A stretch of 64,000 bases of DNA from Myxococcus dinghuensis (lineage in GTDB: Bacteria > Myxococcota > Myxococcia > Myxococcales > Myxococcaceae). Both the position numbers and the translations under genes were made by a program. Numbering within the stretch: the first letter of the stretch is position 1; every line of letters starts with the position of its first letter. Shown here in pieces: positions 47,804-57,135 of the stretch. The stretch is taken from positions 1 through 64,000 of the forward strand of contig NZ_JAKCFB010000001.1 of the NCBI RefSeq assembly GCF_024198235.1, in the 5' to 3' direction. The notes under the pieces are model-generated. The model saw only the letters and a program-made list of their open reading frames with translations, was not told the origin of the DNA and did no database searches.

Positions 47804-48192
47804 CCGTGTTGCATACCATGCCGTGACGACGCGTCCCCCACGGCCCGCCCTGAAACCAAAGCCTCCATACCCCACGGAGTTCCGTGCATGAGTCGTCGAA
47901 CTGGCGAGGGCGGGAAGGACGAGCAGCGCGCGGGCCGCGAGGCCCTCCAGAGGCGCCTGCTGGTGGACCGGCTCCTCGTCGCAGTGACAGGCACGTCCTG
48001 GGCGGTACGAGACTCCAGGGGAACACCCATTTCGAGCCGGCGCACAAAACGGCACAAGAGTCCAACGCGTCGCTCCACACTGTCGGAGGCCGCGCCCCGA
48101 ACAGCGTATCCCTCCTCCCTGAGTCGACCCGGCCGTAGAATCCACCGCATGGCCACCACAACCATGGTCGCCCCCGTTGCTCGGAGGTATTC
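47804..48192. other. Intergenic region with a doubtful reading frame
   Basis: 389 bp. A plus-strand frame from ATG 47888 ends at a TGA (48194-48196) overlapping the start of the next gene as GTGA. Its first 35 codons have high GC at third positions but the rest do not, and I recognise nothing in it. It may be a remnant of a gene or chance. No terminator or clear promoter was found. Confidence 0.3.
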
Positions 48193-48525
48193 GTGAAGAA
48201 GGTCGTGCTTGCCCTTGTCGCCGTGCTGTCCATCGCCGGACTCGTGATGGCGGGGGCGGACTTCCGCCAGCGATGGGAGGATGACGACCGCGGGCTCCAA
48301 CCAGGCGGGCTCCTGGGGTTCGCCATCCCCAACAATCCGCTGCCTGGGCAGGACACGCCCCCGTGCCCCGAGGAAGTGAGTGGAGACCCCGTGGTGGCGG
48401 TACGCGGCGGATGCTGGGTGCGGGTGGAGCTGTGGCTCCGAGACTGCAGCTCTGTCGGTTACACGCACGAGGACGGGTGTTACGTCCCCGCGAGGACGCG
48501 ACAGGCGCGCGTTCCGCCAGAGTAG
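48193..48525 (+). CDS. Small exported protein with GGCW and CYVP motifs
   Basis: 110 residues: signal peptide (KKVVLALVAVLSIAGLVMAGA), a linker, then a short Cys-containing module (PPCPEE, AVRGGCWVRVEL, CSSVGYTHEDGCYVPAR). I recall small myxobacterial proteins of this pattern beside Ser/Thr kinase genes; function is unknown. GGAGG seven bases before GTG 48193 is a strong ribosome site and supports the start. Convergent with the metalloprotease at 48625. Confidence 0.7.
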   Translation: MKKVVLALVAVLSIAGLVMAGADFRQRWEDDDRGLQPGGLLGFAIPNNPLPGQDTPPCPEEVSGDPVVAVRGGCWVRVELWLRDCSSVGYTHEDGCYVPARTRQARVPPE

Positions 48526-48624
48526 CCACTCCAATCGCGACGAGGCCCGCCCCAGGATGCAGGAGCGGGCCACTGACATGCCCTGCGGACTTCGGACCTG
48601 ATGCTCAATCGCGGTCGGCCCTCC

Positions 48625-50199
48625 TTATCGCTCGAAGCGCACCGTCACGGAGTCGAACACCTCGACGTCCTTCCCGCTGACGCGGACCAGGTGGCTCTCG
48701 AAAGCCACGGGCCTGACGCGGAGGTCTCCCACCGTGTGCACATTCGTGTTCCTGGCGACGAACCGCGCGGCCACGAGCGTGCCCATCACCATTCCCACGC
48801 AGCCCGCGCACTTGGGGGCTCGGTATACGAACACCGTACCCCCCTCGATCTGGTTCGAGTCGTTGAGTCGTGACTTCGGAACGGCGATGAACAACCGGTC
48901 GTCGCTGCCGGGAATGTCATAGACCGCGCCCAGGCGGTCGCCGCTGATGCTGTCGACGTTTTCGTCCACCGGGCGAAGCCTGACTTCGGTGAATCCGACG
49001 GTGTCGAGCGCCGGGTTGACCCGGACGAGTTCTTCCTTCTTCGTCCATCCCAGCCAATGGAGCTGCGGGAGGTTGTAGTTGTCCGACGGATAGCGGCCCA
49101 TGTACGTGCTCGAGTCGCCATACTCGACGGGCTTGCCGGTCGTACCGTCTCGTCCGTTCCCGTGCGCGAGGCCGAGAATGTGCCCGGTTTCGTGGGCGTA
49201 GCTCCGGAACAGGTTGTCATTGAGGTAGATGGCTCGCGTCCCAGCCCTCGAGGAGGGGCACAGCCCGGTGGGCATCACATACACCGTCATGAAGGCGTTC
49301 GACTGGGCCTTCCGGACGGCGTCGGCTTTGACGGTGTCGCAGTGGGTGCCCGTCGCCTGCACGATTTGCGAACCGACGCGCTGCAAGCCCACCTGGTTTC
49401 GAGACGAGGTGGCGAGGTACGTGTTCAGTTTGTCGGCGTTGGCTTGGATGGAACTCAAAGAAGGTGTCGTTCGTCCAGCGACGGTGACGCGGACGAGCTT
49501 GATGGTGTGCTGCTGATTGATGGCACCCAAGGTGCTTTGGCTGTTGTAGTTCTGGACGCACGTCGACTCCGCTGCGGCACAGTCGTAGCGGTAGGGCGAC
49601 GGCGGGGCCTCGACGTCTTGCAGGCGGAATGAACGTACGGTGTCGTTCGCGCTCGCGCCGCTCTCGAACGAGGTCTCACAGAGATTCGTGTCGGTCTCGA
49701 CAGTGACCGAGTCCCCGGTGCAACCCGCGACGGCATGGAGCGTCACGGTCTTCCCGAGCGGCACGTCGACGAAGGAGGCCCCTGCGGCCTGTGCAAGCGC
49801 GTAGCAGCCGTTGGACGCTGCTTCGAGGAGAACCTCGGAGTCGCCGTAGCAGTCCTCCCGCAATCGAACAGGTGGCGGACGCCGGGTCACGAGCTGCGCA
49901 CGAAGCGTGGGCCAGTTGGCCGCCGTGCAGGTTCCTGACTGCACCGCATCGAGGAAGGAGCCATCCTCCAGCGCCGGGTGCTCGTACGTCTGACACTTCT
50001 CCCAGAGTTCGCTCCAGTGATCCCAGTCGCACGTCCCCGCCTTGGCATACGTCTCGATACACGAGAGCGAGGCTTCGAGTTCCGGAGATGCGACTCGCTG
50101 GCGGGTGGACGCGACGGACGCTTCCGTGCCGGTTTCACCGTTGCACCCGGTCACCCAAACGCCGCACAGCATCAGACCTGTCATGAACCGCTTTCGCAT
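48625..50199 (-). CDS. Secreted zinc metalloprotease lipoprotein (M11/gametolysin-like)
   Basis: 524 residues, lipobox CGVWVTGCNG. After a Cys-rich N-terminal part (several Cys pairs such as CDWDHWSELWEKC and CYGDSEVLLEAASNGC), the catalytic region reads RSYAHETGHILGLAHGNG (HExxHxxGxxH) with a Met-turn candidate in STYMGRYPSDN and NLPQLHWLGW, a pattern of peptidase M11. The C-terminal 150 residues are beta-rich. GAGGGGG six bases before the ATG fixes the start. Together with the M57-like gene nearby it points to a secreted protease arsenal. Confidence 0.85.
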   Translation of the reverse strand: MRKRFMTGLMLCGVWVTGCNGETGTEASVASTRQRVASPELEASLSCIETYAKAGTCDWDHWSELWEKCQTYEHPALEDGSFLDAVQSGTCTAANWPTLRAQLVTRRPPPVRLREDCYGDSEVLLEAASNGCYALAQAAGASFVDVPLGKTVTLHAVAGCTGDSVTVETDTNLCETSFESGASANDTVRSFRLQDVEAPPSPYRYDCAAAESTCVQNYNSQSTLGAINQQHTIKLVRVTVAGRTTPSLSSIQANADKLNTYLATSSRNQVGLQRVGSQIVQATGTHCDTVKADAVRKAQSNAFMTVYVMPTGLCPSSRAGTRAIYLNDNLFRSYAHETGHILGLAHGNGRDGTTGKPVEYGDSSTYMGRYPSDNYNLPQLHWLGWTKKEELVRVNPALDTVGFTEVRLRPVDENVDSISGDRLGAVYDIPGSDDRLFIAVPKSRLNDSNQIEGGTVFVYRAPKCAGCVGMVMGTLVAARFVARNTNVHTVGDLRVRPVAFESHLVRVSGKDVEVFDSVTVRFER

Positions 50200-50634
50200 G
50201 CATCCCCCTCTCGTGACCCATGGCCACGAGGAACCTCGAGATTCGGGCAGGGAGTGACTGTTTCGGTGTTCCGGGGGATTCGCAAGGAATCATTGGTAAG
50301 CTGCTATTGGGTCTGAAGGCCCTACGCGGGGTCCAATCGCCACGGTGCGGCATGCCCAGCGGGTGTGTCTGTGGCATCGCCTCCCACAGCGGTCCTGTCT
50401 GCGCATCTCTTCGAGAAGGGCCGTCCCAAGGAGTTGTCGATGACTGGCATCATCTGAAGTCCAGTCGCGAGAAGAGATTCCAACCCGTGCCACGACCCAC
50501 GAGGTCGCTGGAACTCAGCGGGACCGAGGTCACTCCAGTCGTCCCCTCGGGCGCGGCGTCCTGCCTGTCTTGCTCCTGTGTGAAGTGGTTCGCTAGGCTC
50601 CCTCGTCAGTGCTTTGAAATAGGGGGAGTTCAAG
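50200..50634. other. Divergent intergenic region before the DUF4157 toxin gene
   Basis: 435 bp without a supported gene. A possible promoter for the rightward gene is TTGCTC (50570-50575), 18 bp, TAGGCT (50594-50599), followed by AGGGGGAG before GTG 50635. Open frames on either strand show no protein-like content. Confidence 0.4.
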
Positions 50635-53600
50635 GTGCTCAAGTCCAAGGAGAAGGCCGGGAAGCCTGCGGAACAGGGCAGGAAGCCTGCCTCCGCCGAG
50701 CGTCCCTTCTCCCACTTCGTCGAAGCCAGCGCCGGTGCAGGGCTGCCGCGCTACCTCCTTCAAGGCGCCCCCTCCTCACAGGCTCCCGCGTCTTCAGCCT
50801 CCCGGGAGGCGAGCACCGCGCAAGGGCTTCCTCGTTACCTGCTCGGTGGCTTGCGGGTTCAGGCGAAGCTCTCCGTCGGCCCGCAAGGAGACCCTTCAGA
50901 ACGGGAGGCGGACCGCGTCGCGGATGCGGTGACACGCTCCTCGACCACGCCTCGCCCCATCTCCTCGCGACCCGCGGGCAACACCGTGCAGCGCAAGTGT
51001 GATTGCGGCGGCACGTGCGCGTCCTGCCAGGGCGACACGCGGGTGCAAGCCCAGGCCCTCCCGGGCCGCACGCCCTCGGACATCGACTCCTCGCTGCCGT
51101 CCTCCAGCCCTGGCGTGCCCATGGCCTCCTCCGTGCGCGAGCGCATCGAGCCGGTGCTGGGCGCGGACCTCGGCCATGTCCGCGTCCATGAGGACTCCGA
51201 GTCCCGTGGAACGGCACGCGAACTCGGGGCGCGGGCCTTCACGCACGGTTCGCACATCTTCCTGGGGCCGGACCAGCACGCCGACGATGTCGCGCTGCTG
51301 GCCCACGAGGCGACTCACGTCGTCCAGCAGACAGGCTCCGAGAGTGGAGCGCATCCGGACGTGCAATTGCTGGCGGAGGGAAACACCACGCAGGACGGCG
51401 AGGCTCCGAGGCAGCGCATCCTCGGGCGCATTCGCACCGAGCTCGGCGACGACGCCTCCACCAGCCTGGACGCGGTCTCCCGCCGCGCGCCCGAACAGTC
51501 CGCCACGCCCTCTGGCGCTTCCTCCACCGCGACCCCGTCCACTTCCTCGTCCACCATCGACCGGAGCGAACTCGCGACGCGGCGGGGAGAACTGGAGCCC
51601 GCCGCGCGGCCGGACGTGGACCGTGCCGCGGAGGTGTCACCCCAGGTCTCGCAGGCCGCACAGCAGACGACCGTCGAGGCGGAGACCCCTGGCGCACCCG
51701 TCGCCGCCACCGAGGCTCCCGCGAACGCACCCAAGGGGAAGGGCAAGTCCCCCGTGCTCGCCGCCGCGGAGGCCGCCAGCGCCCAGGCGGACGCGGCCTT
51801 CTCCGCCGCCGAGAGCCAGCCGCAGCCCTCCGGACTCGCCTCCGTCGTTCCGCCGAAGCCCGTGGCCCCCGTCGACGCGCGTGGGGCGCCCGTGGCCATG
51901 GACCCCTCCGCCGATGGGGCCCTCGTCGGCGTCGCGGAGCAGGCGCAATCGCTGCGCGACGAAGGACTCAACCTCCGCCAGCACGCCGCCGAGGAGCGCG
52001 CGAACGCGGAGACCCTGCGCGGCAACCTGCAACTGGTGGAGCAGGGCGTCTCCCAGGCCGAGCAGGGTGTCGCCACCTCGCAGGGCCACCTGTCCTACCG
52101 CCGCGAGGTGACGGAGACGGCTCGCCAGTCGCTGGACGTCTCCCGCGAGAAGGCACGGACCGTGGCGGAGCAGGCGCCAGGCTTCGCGTCCCAGGCCGAG
52201 GAGGGGCACGCGCAATCCGGCCCCATGGCCTCGGAGGCCAGCGGACTGGCGTCCGAGAGCAGCAGCGCCGCGTCCGATGACGCCGAGGCGGCCGAAGCCG
52301 CACAGGAGCAGAGCGGGAAGCTGAACAAGGTCAACTCGGACCTGACCAGCACCGACAGCGCCATCACCCAGACGCAGGCGCGCGCGGGCACGCTGCAACA
52401 GGAGGCCGCGCAGGCCACCCAGCTCAACACGGCCACGGACGCCCGGCTCACCGCCACCGAGACCACCCTCGGCGCCACCGAGGCGCGCCTGGGGCAGATG
52501 CAGGAGCAGAACGCCACCGCCCGAGGCAGGGCGGAGGCCCTGTCGGGCCAGCCCGATTCGCTCCTGCGGCAGGCCGGCGACCTCGACGCGCAGGGGCAGC
52601 AGATGCTGGACGCGTCGGAGGCCCTCGAGGCGCGCGTTCTCGGCGCCCAGCAGACGCATTCCTCCGCGCTCGGCGCGCTCCCCGAGGTCCGCGCGGCCGA
52701 ACCCGAGGCGCCAGCCCCGGAGACGGCGGGGGGGATGCCCGAGGACTACCGGTACGAGGACCGCGCCAGCGTGGACCTCGCCTCGCGGCTGCCCTCGTGG
52801 TTCTCCGGGGCGGACCCGGTGTCCGCCGAACAGCGCGCCAAGGCCGAGCAAGACGAGCAGGAGCGGCGCCGTCGCGAGGTGCGCGAAATCGAGGAGATGG
52901 CAGGGGGTGACGTGGCCTCCATCGGGCCCGGCCAGCGCGCCTGGATCGCGCTGCGGATGACGGGCCGCCACCTCTTCTCCTCCGTCAAGGGCATCCGCTG
53001 GCCCGGCTGGGGACACCTGGCGCTGGGGCTCATCGACCCGCGCGGTCCGCTGATGGGCGTGGTCGGAGGGATGAGCATGATGCTCTCCGGCGGGGCCAAC
53101 CTCCTGTCACTGCAGCAGTGGAAGCGGGACCCGCTGGGCAACCTGCTGAAGTCCGCGGCCGACATCGCCACCGGGTTGACCATCATCCTCGGCTCCATCA
53201 CCGCGCTGGCGGGCGTCATCATCGCCATCATGGGGGCGCTCACGCTGTTGTCGCTGGGCACGTTGGCGCCGGTGACGGGGCCCGTCATCGCCTTCTGTGC
53301 ATCCGTCATGGCCACCGTGGGCGGTTGGACGCTGACGGTGGGAGAGATTGCCCTGTTGCTCCAGGGGCTCGTGCTCATCAAGAACCTCATCGACGCGGCC
53401 GCCGCACAGACCGCGCAACAATTGCAAAACCAGTCCGACAAGCTCACCGCCGACGTGAGCAGCGCCGGCAACGTCGTCATGCAGATGGGCATGGCGAAGC
53501 TGGCGCAAGTGGGTGGGCGCGCGATGCAGGCGGAGATCTCCGCGGCGGGCGGAGGTGTCGGCTTCGCGCGCACCGTGGGCGGCGTGAGGACGACGGGGGC

Positions 53601-55899
53601 GGGGAGCTACGCGCGCGCGGTGGGGGGCGTGGTGCGCGGCGCGCCCTCGAAGATCGCCTCCGGAGCCCGGATGCTGGCCAGCCGTCAGGGCCGCTCGGAG
53701 ATATGGCAAGGCGTCCGCGGGATGTTCAAGGGCGACGGGCAGACACCGATGAGCGCTCGCGAGGGCTTCTCGCGGGACTTCCTGGTGGGGCCTCGCTCCA
53801 CCGCGGGCGAGGCCGGAGCCGCCGTGCCGCATGGCGTGCCGCCCGTGGATCCCGTGCGTCCCATCGCCGAGGCCCCGCCGCAAGCGCCCCCCGCCCCAGA
53901 GGCTCCCCCCGCCGCGCGACAGGCGACGGCGCCGCACGAGACCGCGCCCGCGCCGGAGGTCGCGCCCGCGCCGCACGAGACCGCGCCCGTGTCGGAGACC
54001 GCGCCCGCGCCGCACGAGACCGCGCCCACGCCGGAGCCCACGCCGCATGAGACCGCGCCCGTGTCGGAGACCGCGCCCACGCCGGAACCCGCGACGCCCG
54101 CGCCACATGAGACCGCACCCACGCCGGAGCCCACGCCCGCGCCGCGTGAGACCGCGCCCGCTCCAGAGACGGCGCCACATGAGCCCGCACCGCAGCCTCA
54201 CGAACAAGTCCCTCCGCGAGAGCAGGCCCCCGCGAACGAGCAGGCACCCGTGGCTCGCGACGAGGTCCAGGCCCGGCGCCAGGCTCGCGAGGAGGCGGTG
54301 GCCGAGTCGGGCCGCCACGAGCACATCAACGGGGAACAGGTCCAGACGGAGCTGGAGCACATCGGCGAGAACCCTCGGCTCATCGAGGGCACTCCTCCCA
54401 ACCGCCGCGCGAGGGTGGGCGAGCACGAGTGGCGCGAGGGACCCGATGGCCGGTGGTGCCGCTACTCGCTCACGCCCACGGTGTGCAGCACCAGTGGTCC
54501 GCCCGGCGTCAGCCCGGCCCCGCCGCGCTCCGTCGACGACGTGCGCGGTGAGATGAAGCCGCTGCGCGAGGCCGAGCGGAACGGCACGCTCACCGATGCC
54601 CAGCGCGAGCGCCTCAACCAGTTGGATCAGGAGCTCAACCGCCACTACCAGACGGTTCCGGGTGAGACCCCGGCGCAGACGGAGCGCAGGCTCTTCGACC
54701 AGCGTCCGGGCGAGACGTTGGAGCAGTACCGGGCGCGCATGGCCGAACTCGAGGACGAGGTGTTGGACGCCGCCACCCGGTCCGGCGGTGCCCCGGCCCT
54801 GGCGGAGCGCTATCAGCAGCTCCTCAAGCAGGCCGACGAGGACCTCGCCACGTTGACGCAGAAGCGCGCGGAGCTCGCGGAGGCGCGTGCCCAGTGGAAG
54901 GCGGCGGATGAGCGCTGGGTCAAGAACCGCGCGGCGTCGCGCCGGGGACAGATGGTCCCCGACGACCAGCACGTCTCCACCCGTCAGGTCGATGCCCTGG
55001 CCGAGCGCATGCGACAGCTCGAGCGGGATGTCCGTGGCCTGGAATCGCGCGGCTCGGCTCGCTCGGAGCGCTACCAGTTCGGGGACGTGGGCAAGGTGGA
55101 GCCCTGCTTCTCACCGGACACGCCCGTCCATACGCCCGGCGGGGCGCGGGCCATCGGCTCGCTGGAGGTGGGAGACGAGGTGCTCGCGTGGGACCCGGAG
55201 GCGCGCTCGGTGGTCCCCAGGGCTGTGCGGGAGGTCTACCGGAACGCGACGGAGGTCTTCATCCACGTCTCCGTGGCCGGAGGGCTCATCCGCGCCACCC
55301 GCGAGCATCCGTTCTGGCTGGAGGAGGAGCGGGTGTGGCGGGCCGCGAGTCTGGTGCGTCCGGGCGACGTCCTGCGCGGCCTCCACGGGCCCGTGGTGGT
55401 GGGCTCGGTCGCGGCCGTCGCGGTGGTCTCTCCCACGGTCAACCTGGAGGTGGAGGGGCTGCACAACTACTTCGTCGGCGCCCACGGTGTGTTGGTGCAC
55501 AACGGCCGGACGAAGATGCCTGGCTTCGACGACCCGACGCGGCGGTCGACGCGCATCTACCTGGTCCAGGAGAAGATGCCGGATGGCTCCTGGCGCGATA
55601 TCTATGTCGGCAAGACCTATCAGGGGAGCGCTGGCGACGTGACGACCCGCTTCGACCGGCATCTGGCGACCAAGCAGCGCTGGGCGGACCTGGCCGCGCT
55701 GGGGGAGCAGCGAGGCGAGGAGCTCATCCGGGTCAGGATGCTCCGCGAAGGCCAGTGGAATACGTTCGAGACGGCGGTCTGGGAGGAGCACTTCATCCAG
55801 CAGCATGGTGGACGCGCGGCGCTGGAGAACACCGGCGTGCCCATCACCCAGGACACCTTCAACGAGTACAAGAAGCAGGGACTCTTCCAGGGGTGCTAA
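50635..55899 (+). CDS. Polymorphic toxin: DUF4157 head, coiled coil, membrane segment, Hint domain, GIY-YIG-like nuclease
   Basis: 1754 residues. (1) N-terminal region and DUF4157 zinc-peptidase-like motif LAHEATHVVQQ near 224, found in effectors of contractile injection systems. (2) Long Gln/Ala/Ser-rich coiled coil, about 430-670. (3) Hydrophobic block of two or three helices, about 840-925. (4) Pro/Glu repeats (ETAPAPE type), about 1080-1195. (5) Hint autoprocessing domain: Cys1491 in EPCFSPDTPVHT, His in RATREHPFWLEE and terminal GAHGVLVHN at 1623. (6) A 131-residue C-terminus with RIYLV, DIYVGKT, VTTRFDRHL and FETAVWEEHFIQQHGG, the GIY-YIG nuclease order. Hint cleavage would free the nuclease. 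GTG with AGGGGGAG. A probable immunity gene follows after nine bases. Confidence 0.85.
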   Translation: MLKSKEKAGKPAEQGRKPASAERPFSHFVEASAGAGLPRYLLQGAPSSQAPASSASREASTAQGLPRYLLGGLRVQAKLSVGPQGDPSEREADRVADAVTRSSTTPRPISSRPAGNTVQRKCDCGGTCASCQGDTRVQAQALPGRTPSDIDSSLPSSSPGVPMASSVRERIEPVLGADLGHVRVHEDSESRGTARELGARAFTHGSHIFLGPDQHADDVALLAHEATHVVQQTGSESGAHPDVQLLAEGNTTQDGEAPRQRILGRIRTELGDDASTSLDAVSRRAPEQSATPSGASSTATPSTSSSTIDRSELATRRGELEPAARPDVDRAAEVSPQVSQAAQQTTVEAETPGAPVAATEAPANAPKGKGKSPVLAAAEAASAQADAAFSAAESQPQPSGLASVVPPKPVAPVDARGAPVAMDPSADGALVGVAEQAQSLRDEGLNLRQHAAEERANAETLRGNLQLVEQGVSQAEQGVATSQGHLSYRREVTETARQSLDVSREKARTVAEQAPGFASQAEEGHAQSGPMASEASGLASESSSAASDDAEAAEAAQEQSGKLNKVNSDLTSTDSAITQTQARAGTLQQEAAQATQLNTATDARLTATETTLGATEARLGQMQEQNATARGRAEALSGQPDSLLRQAGDLDAQGQQMLDASEALEARVLGAQQTHSSALGALPEVRAAEPEAPAPETAGGMPEDYRYEDRASVDLASRLPSWFSGADPVSAEQRAKAEQDEQERRRREVREIEEMAGGDVASIGPGQRAWIALRMTGRHLFSSVKGIRWPGWGHLALGLIDPRGPLMGVVGGMSMMLSGGANLLSLQQWKRDPLGNLLKSAADIATGLTIILGSITALAGVIIAIMGALTLLSLGTLAPVTGPVIAFCASVMATVGGWTLTVGEIALLLQGLVLIKNLIDAAAAQTAQQLQNQSDKLTADVSSAGNVVMQMGMAKLAQVGGRAMQAEISAAGGGVGFARTVGGVRTTGAGSYARAVGGVVRGAPSKIASGARMLASRQGRSEIWQGVRGMFKGDGQTPMSAREGFSRDFLVGPRSTAGEAGAAVPHGVPPVDPVRPIAEAPPQAPPAPEAPPAARQATAPHETAPAPEVAPAPHETAPVSETAPAPHETAPTPEPTPHETAPVSETAPTPEPATPAPHETAPTPEPTPAPRETAPAPETAPHEPAPQPHEQVPPREQAPANEQAPVARDEVQARRQAREEAVAESGRHEHINGEQVQTELEHIGENPRLIEGTPPNRRARVGEHEWREGPDGRWCRYSLTPTVCSTSGPPGVSPAPPRSVDDVRGEMKPLREAERNGTLTDAQRERLNQLDQELNRHYQTVPGETPAQTERRLFDQRPGETLEQYRARMAELEDEVLDAATRSGGAPALAERYQQLLKQADEDLATLTQKRAELAEARAQWKAADERWVKNRAASRRGQMVPDDQHVSTRQVDALAERMRQLERDVRGLESRGSARSERYQFGDVGKVEPCFSPDTPVHTPGGARAIGSLEVGDEVLAWDPEARSVVPRAVREVYRNATEVFIHVSVAGGLIRATREHPFWLEEERVWRAASLVRPGDVLRGLHGPVVVGSVAAVAVVSPTVNLEVEGLHNYFVGAHGVLVHNGRTKMPGFDDPTRRSTRIYLVQEKMPDGSWRDIYVGKTYQGSAGDVTTRFDRHLATKQRWADLAALGEQRGEELIRVRMLREGQWNTFETAVWEEHFIQQHGGRAALENTGVPITQDTFNEYKKQGLFQGC
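53935..54190 (+). repeat. Pro/Glu/Thr codon repeats in the toxin linker
   Basis: Degenerate repeats of the ETAPAPE / HETAPTPE type, built from GAG-ACC-GCG-CCC codons. They form the flexible linker before the C-terminal toxin part and probably vary in copy number. Confidence 0.8.
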
Positions 55900-55908
55900 G
55901 GAGACGCC

Positions 55909-56355
55909 ATGGGGTGGTGGACCGTGGATGGCAGTACCGACGAACTGGGCGACGGGCCCGCGGACGTCATCGAGAGTCAGTTGGACCTGTTCGTCATGGG
56001 CACGCCGAAGTTGTCCTTCCAGTACTTCCTGGACTCGGCGGCCGCGGCGCTCCGGGAGGTGGGGGCACTCGTCGTGTCGGATCCGGCGTCGCTCGAGAAG
56101 GTGCGGCTGCGAGCGCGCTTCGCGTCCCCGGCGCCGGAGCTGGTGAGTGGAGAGCCCACGGACACGGAGTTGCAGGGGACCTTGTCGTCGGCGCTCTTCC
56201 GCATCATGGATGAGTACGAGGCGGGGCTCGGGCGCATGCCACGGCTGAGCGAGGTGCTCGGCACCTTCGCGTTCTCGCTGAGTGGCCCCTCCGAGCGCTT
56301 CTTCTCGGAATCGAAGGGGCTCCGGTTGCAGGGGCTCGTCGCGGAGCGCGGGTGA
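55909..56355 (+). CDS. Probable immunity protein for the Hint/GIY-YIG toxin
   Basis: 148 residues starting nine bases after the toxin stop with AAGGAG upstream. Soluble, no signal. The sequence (WWTVDGSTDELGDGPADVIE, FRIMDEYEAGLGRMPRLSEV) recalls small cytoplasmic proteins found after toxin genes, but I cannot name a family. The position, small size and absence of a signal fit an immunity role, which is inference. It overlaps the next small gene by four bases. Confidence 0.65.
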   Translation: MGWWTVDGSTDELGDGPADVIESQLDLFVMGTPKLSFQYFLDSAAAALREVGALVVSDPASLEKVRLRARFASPAPELVSGEPTDTELQGTLSSALFRIMDEYEAGLGRMPRLSEVLGTFAFSLSGPSERFFSESKGLRLQGLVAERG

Positions 56356-56612
56356 ACTCGCCACCTCCACGTCTGCGGGTGGACCTGCGCCGCTTGCCCC
56401 GCGGGGTCCAGTACGCCCTCGCGCTCGGAGTGACGGCGCTGGTGGTGATGGTCGCGTGGCGGGACCGGGACGGTGCGCCCGCGCCAGCGTGGATGATGGA
56501 CACGCTGGTCCCGATATTGAGCTGGCTGGGCCTGTTCCTGCTCGTGACGGGCGTGGTGGCTCGCCTGTGGGCCAAGAGACGCGGGATACCCCCGCCGCCT
56601 ACCGACTCCTGA
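56352..56612 (+). CDS. Small two-helix membrane protein coupled to the immunity gene
   Basis: 86 residues from a GTG overlapping the previous stop (GTGA). Two predicted membrane helices: GVQYALALGVTALVVMVAW and LSWLGLFLLVTGVVARLW, with a Pro-rich end. No family recognised. Coupling to the probable immunity gene suggests a second protective or delivery function. Confidence 0.6.
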   Translation: MNSPPPRLRVDLRRLPRGVQYALALGVTALVVMVAWRDRDGAPAPAWMMDTLVPILSWLGLFLLVTGVVARLWAKRRGIPPPPTDS

Positions 56613-56628
56613 CCTCCGAGGAACAACC

Positions 56629-57135
56629 ATGTCCCTGGCGCTCCGCCCCGAAACCCCGACCGACAGCGGGGAGATTCAACGGTTGATCACCGCCGCGTTC
56701 CAGGACGCGCCTCACACGAGCCACACCGAGCAGTTCATCGTCAACGCGCTCCGACGCGCCGGCGTGCTGTCCGTGTCCCTGGTCGCGGAGGACGACGGGG
56801 TCCTCGTCGGCCATGTCGCGCTCTCCCCCGTCAGTCTCTCCTCCGGTGAGGCGGGCTGGTATGGCCTGGGGCCCATCGCCGTGCTGCCGGAACGCCAGGG
56901 GCAGGGGATTGGCGCCCGGCTCATGACGGCGGCCCTCGCGGCGCTGCGCGACCTCGGCGCCTCGGGCTGCGTGCTGCTCGGTGATCCGGCGTTCTACCAG
57001 CGCTTCGGTTTCTCCCCTCGTCCGGAGCTGGTGCTGCCGGATGTCCCCGCCGAGTACTTCCAGGCCCTCTCCTTCACGGGACACTGGCCCGTCGCGCGAG
57101 TGGCCTATCACGACGCGTTCAACGCGACGGCGTGA
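56629..57135 (+). CDS. GNAT-family N-acetyltransferase (YhbS-like)
   Basis: 168 residues with the acetyl-CoA motif GPIAVLPERQGQGIGARLMT and the following ASGCVLLGDPAFYQRFGFSP, typical of YhbS-type acetyltransferases. Substrate unknown. GAGGAACAACC precedes the ATG. Same direction as the genes on both sides, but not overlapping. Confidence 0.88.
   Translation: MSLALRPETPTDSGEIQRLITAAFQDAPHTSHTEQFIVNALRRAGVLSVSLVAEDDGVLVGHVALSPVSLSSGEAGWYGLGPIAVLPERQGQGIGARLMTAALAALRDLGASGCVLLGDPAFYQRFGFSPRPELVLPDVPAEYFQALSFTGHWPVARVAYHDAFNATA

Noticed and set aside
50220..50634. Possible small genes in the region before the DUF4157 toxin
   Set aside because: Open frames on both strands have no homology I can recognise, poor codon pattern and no ribosome site.
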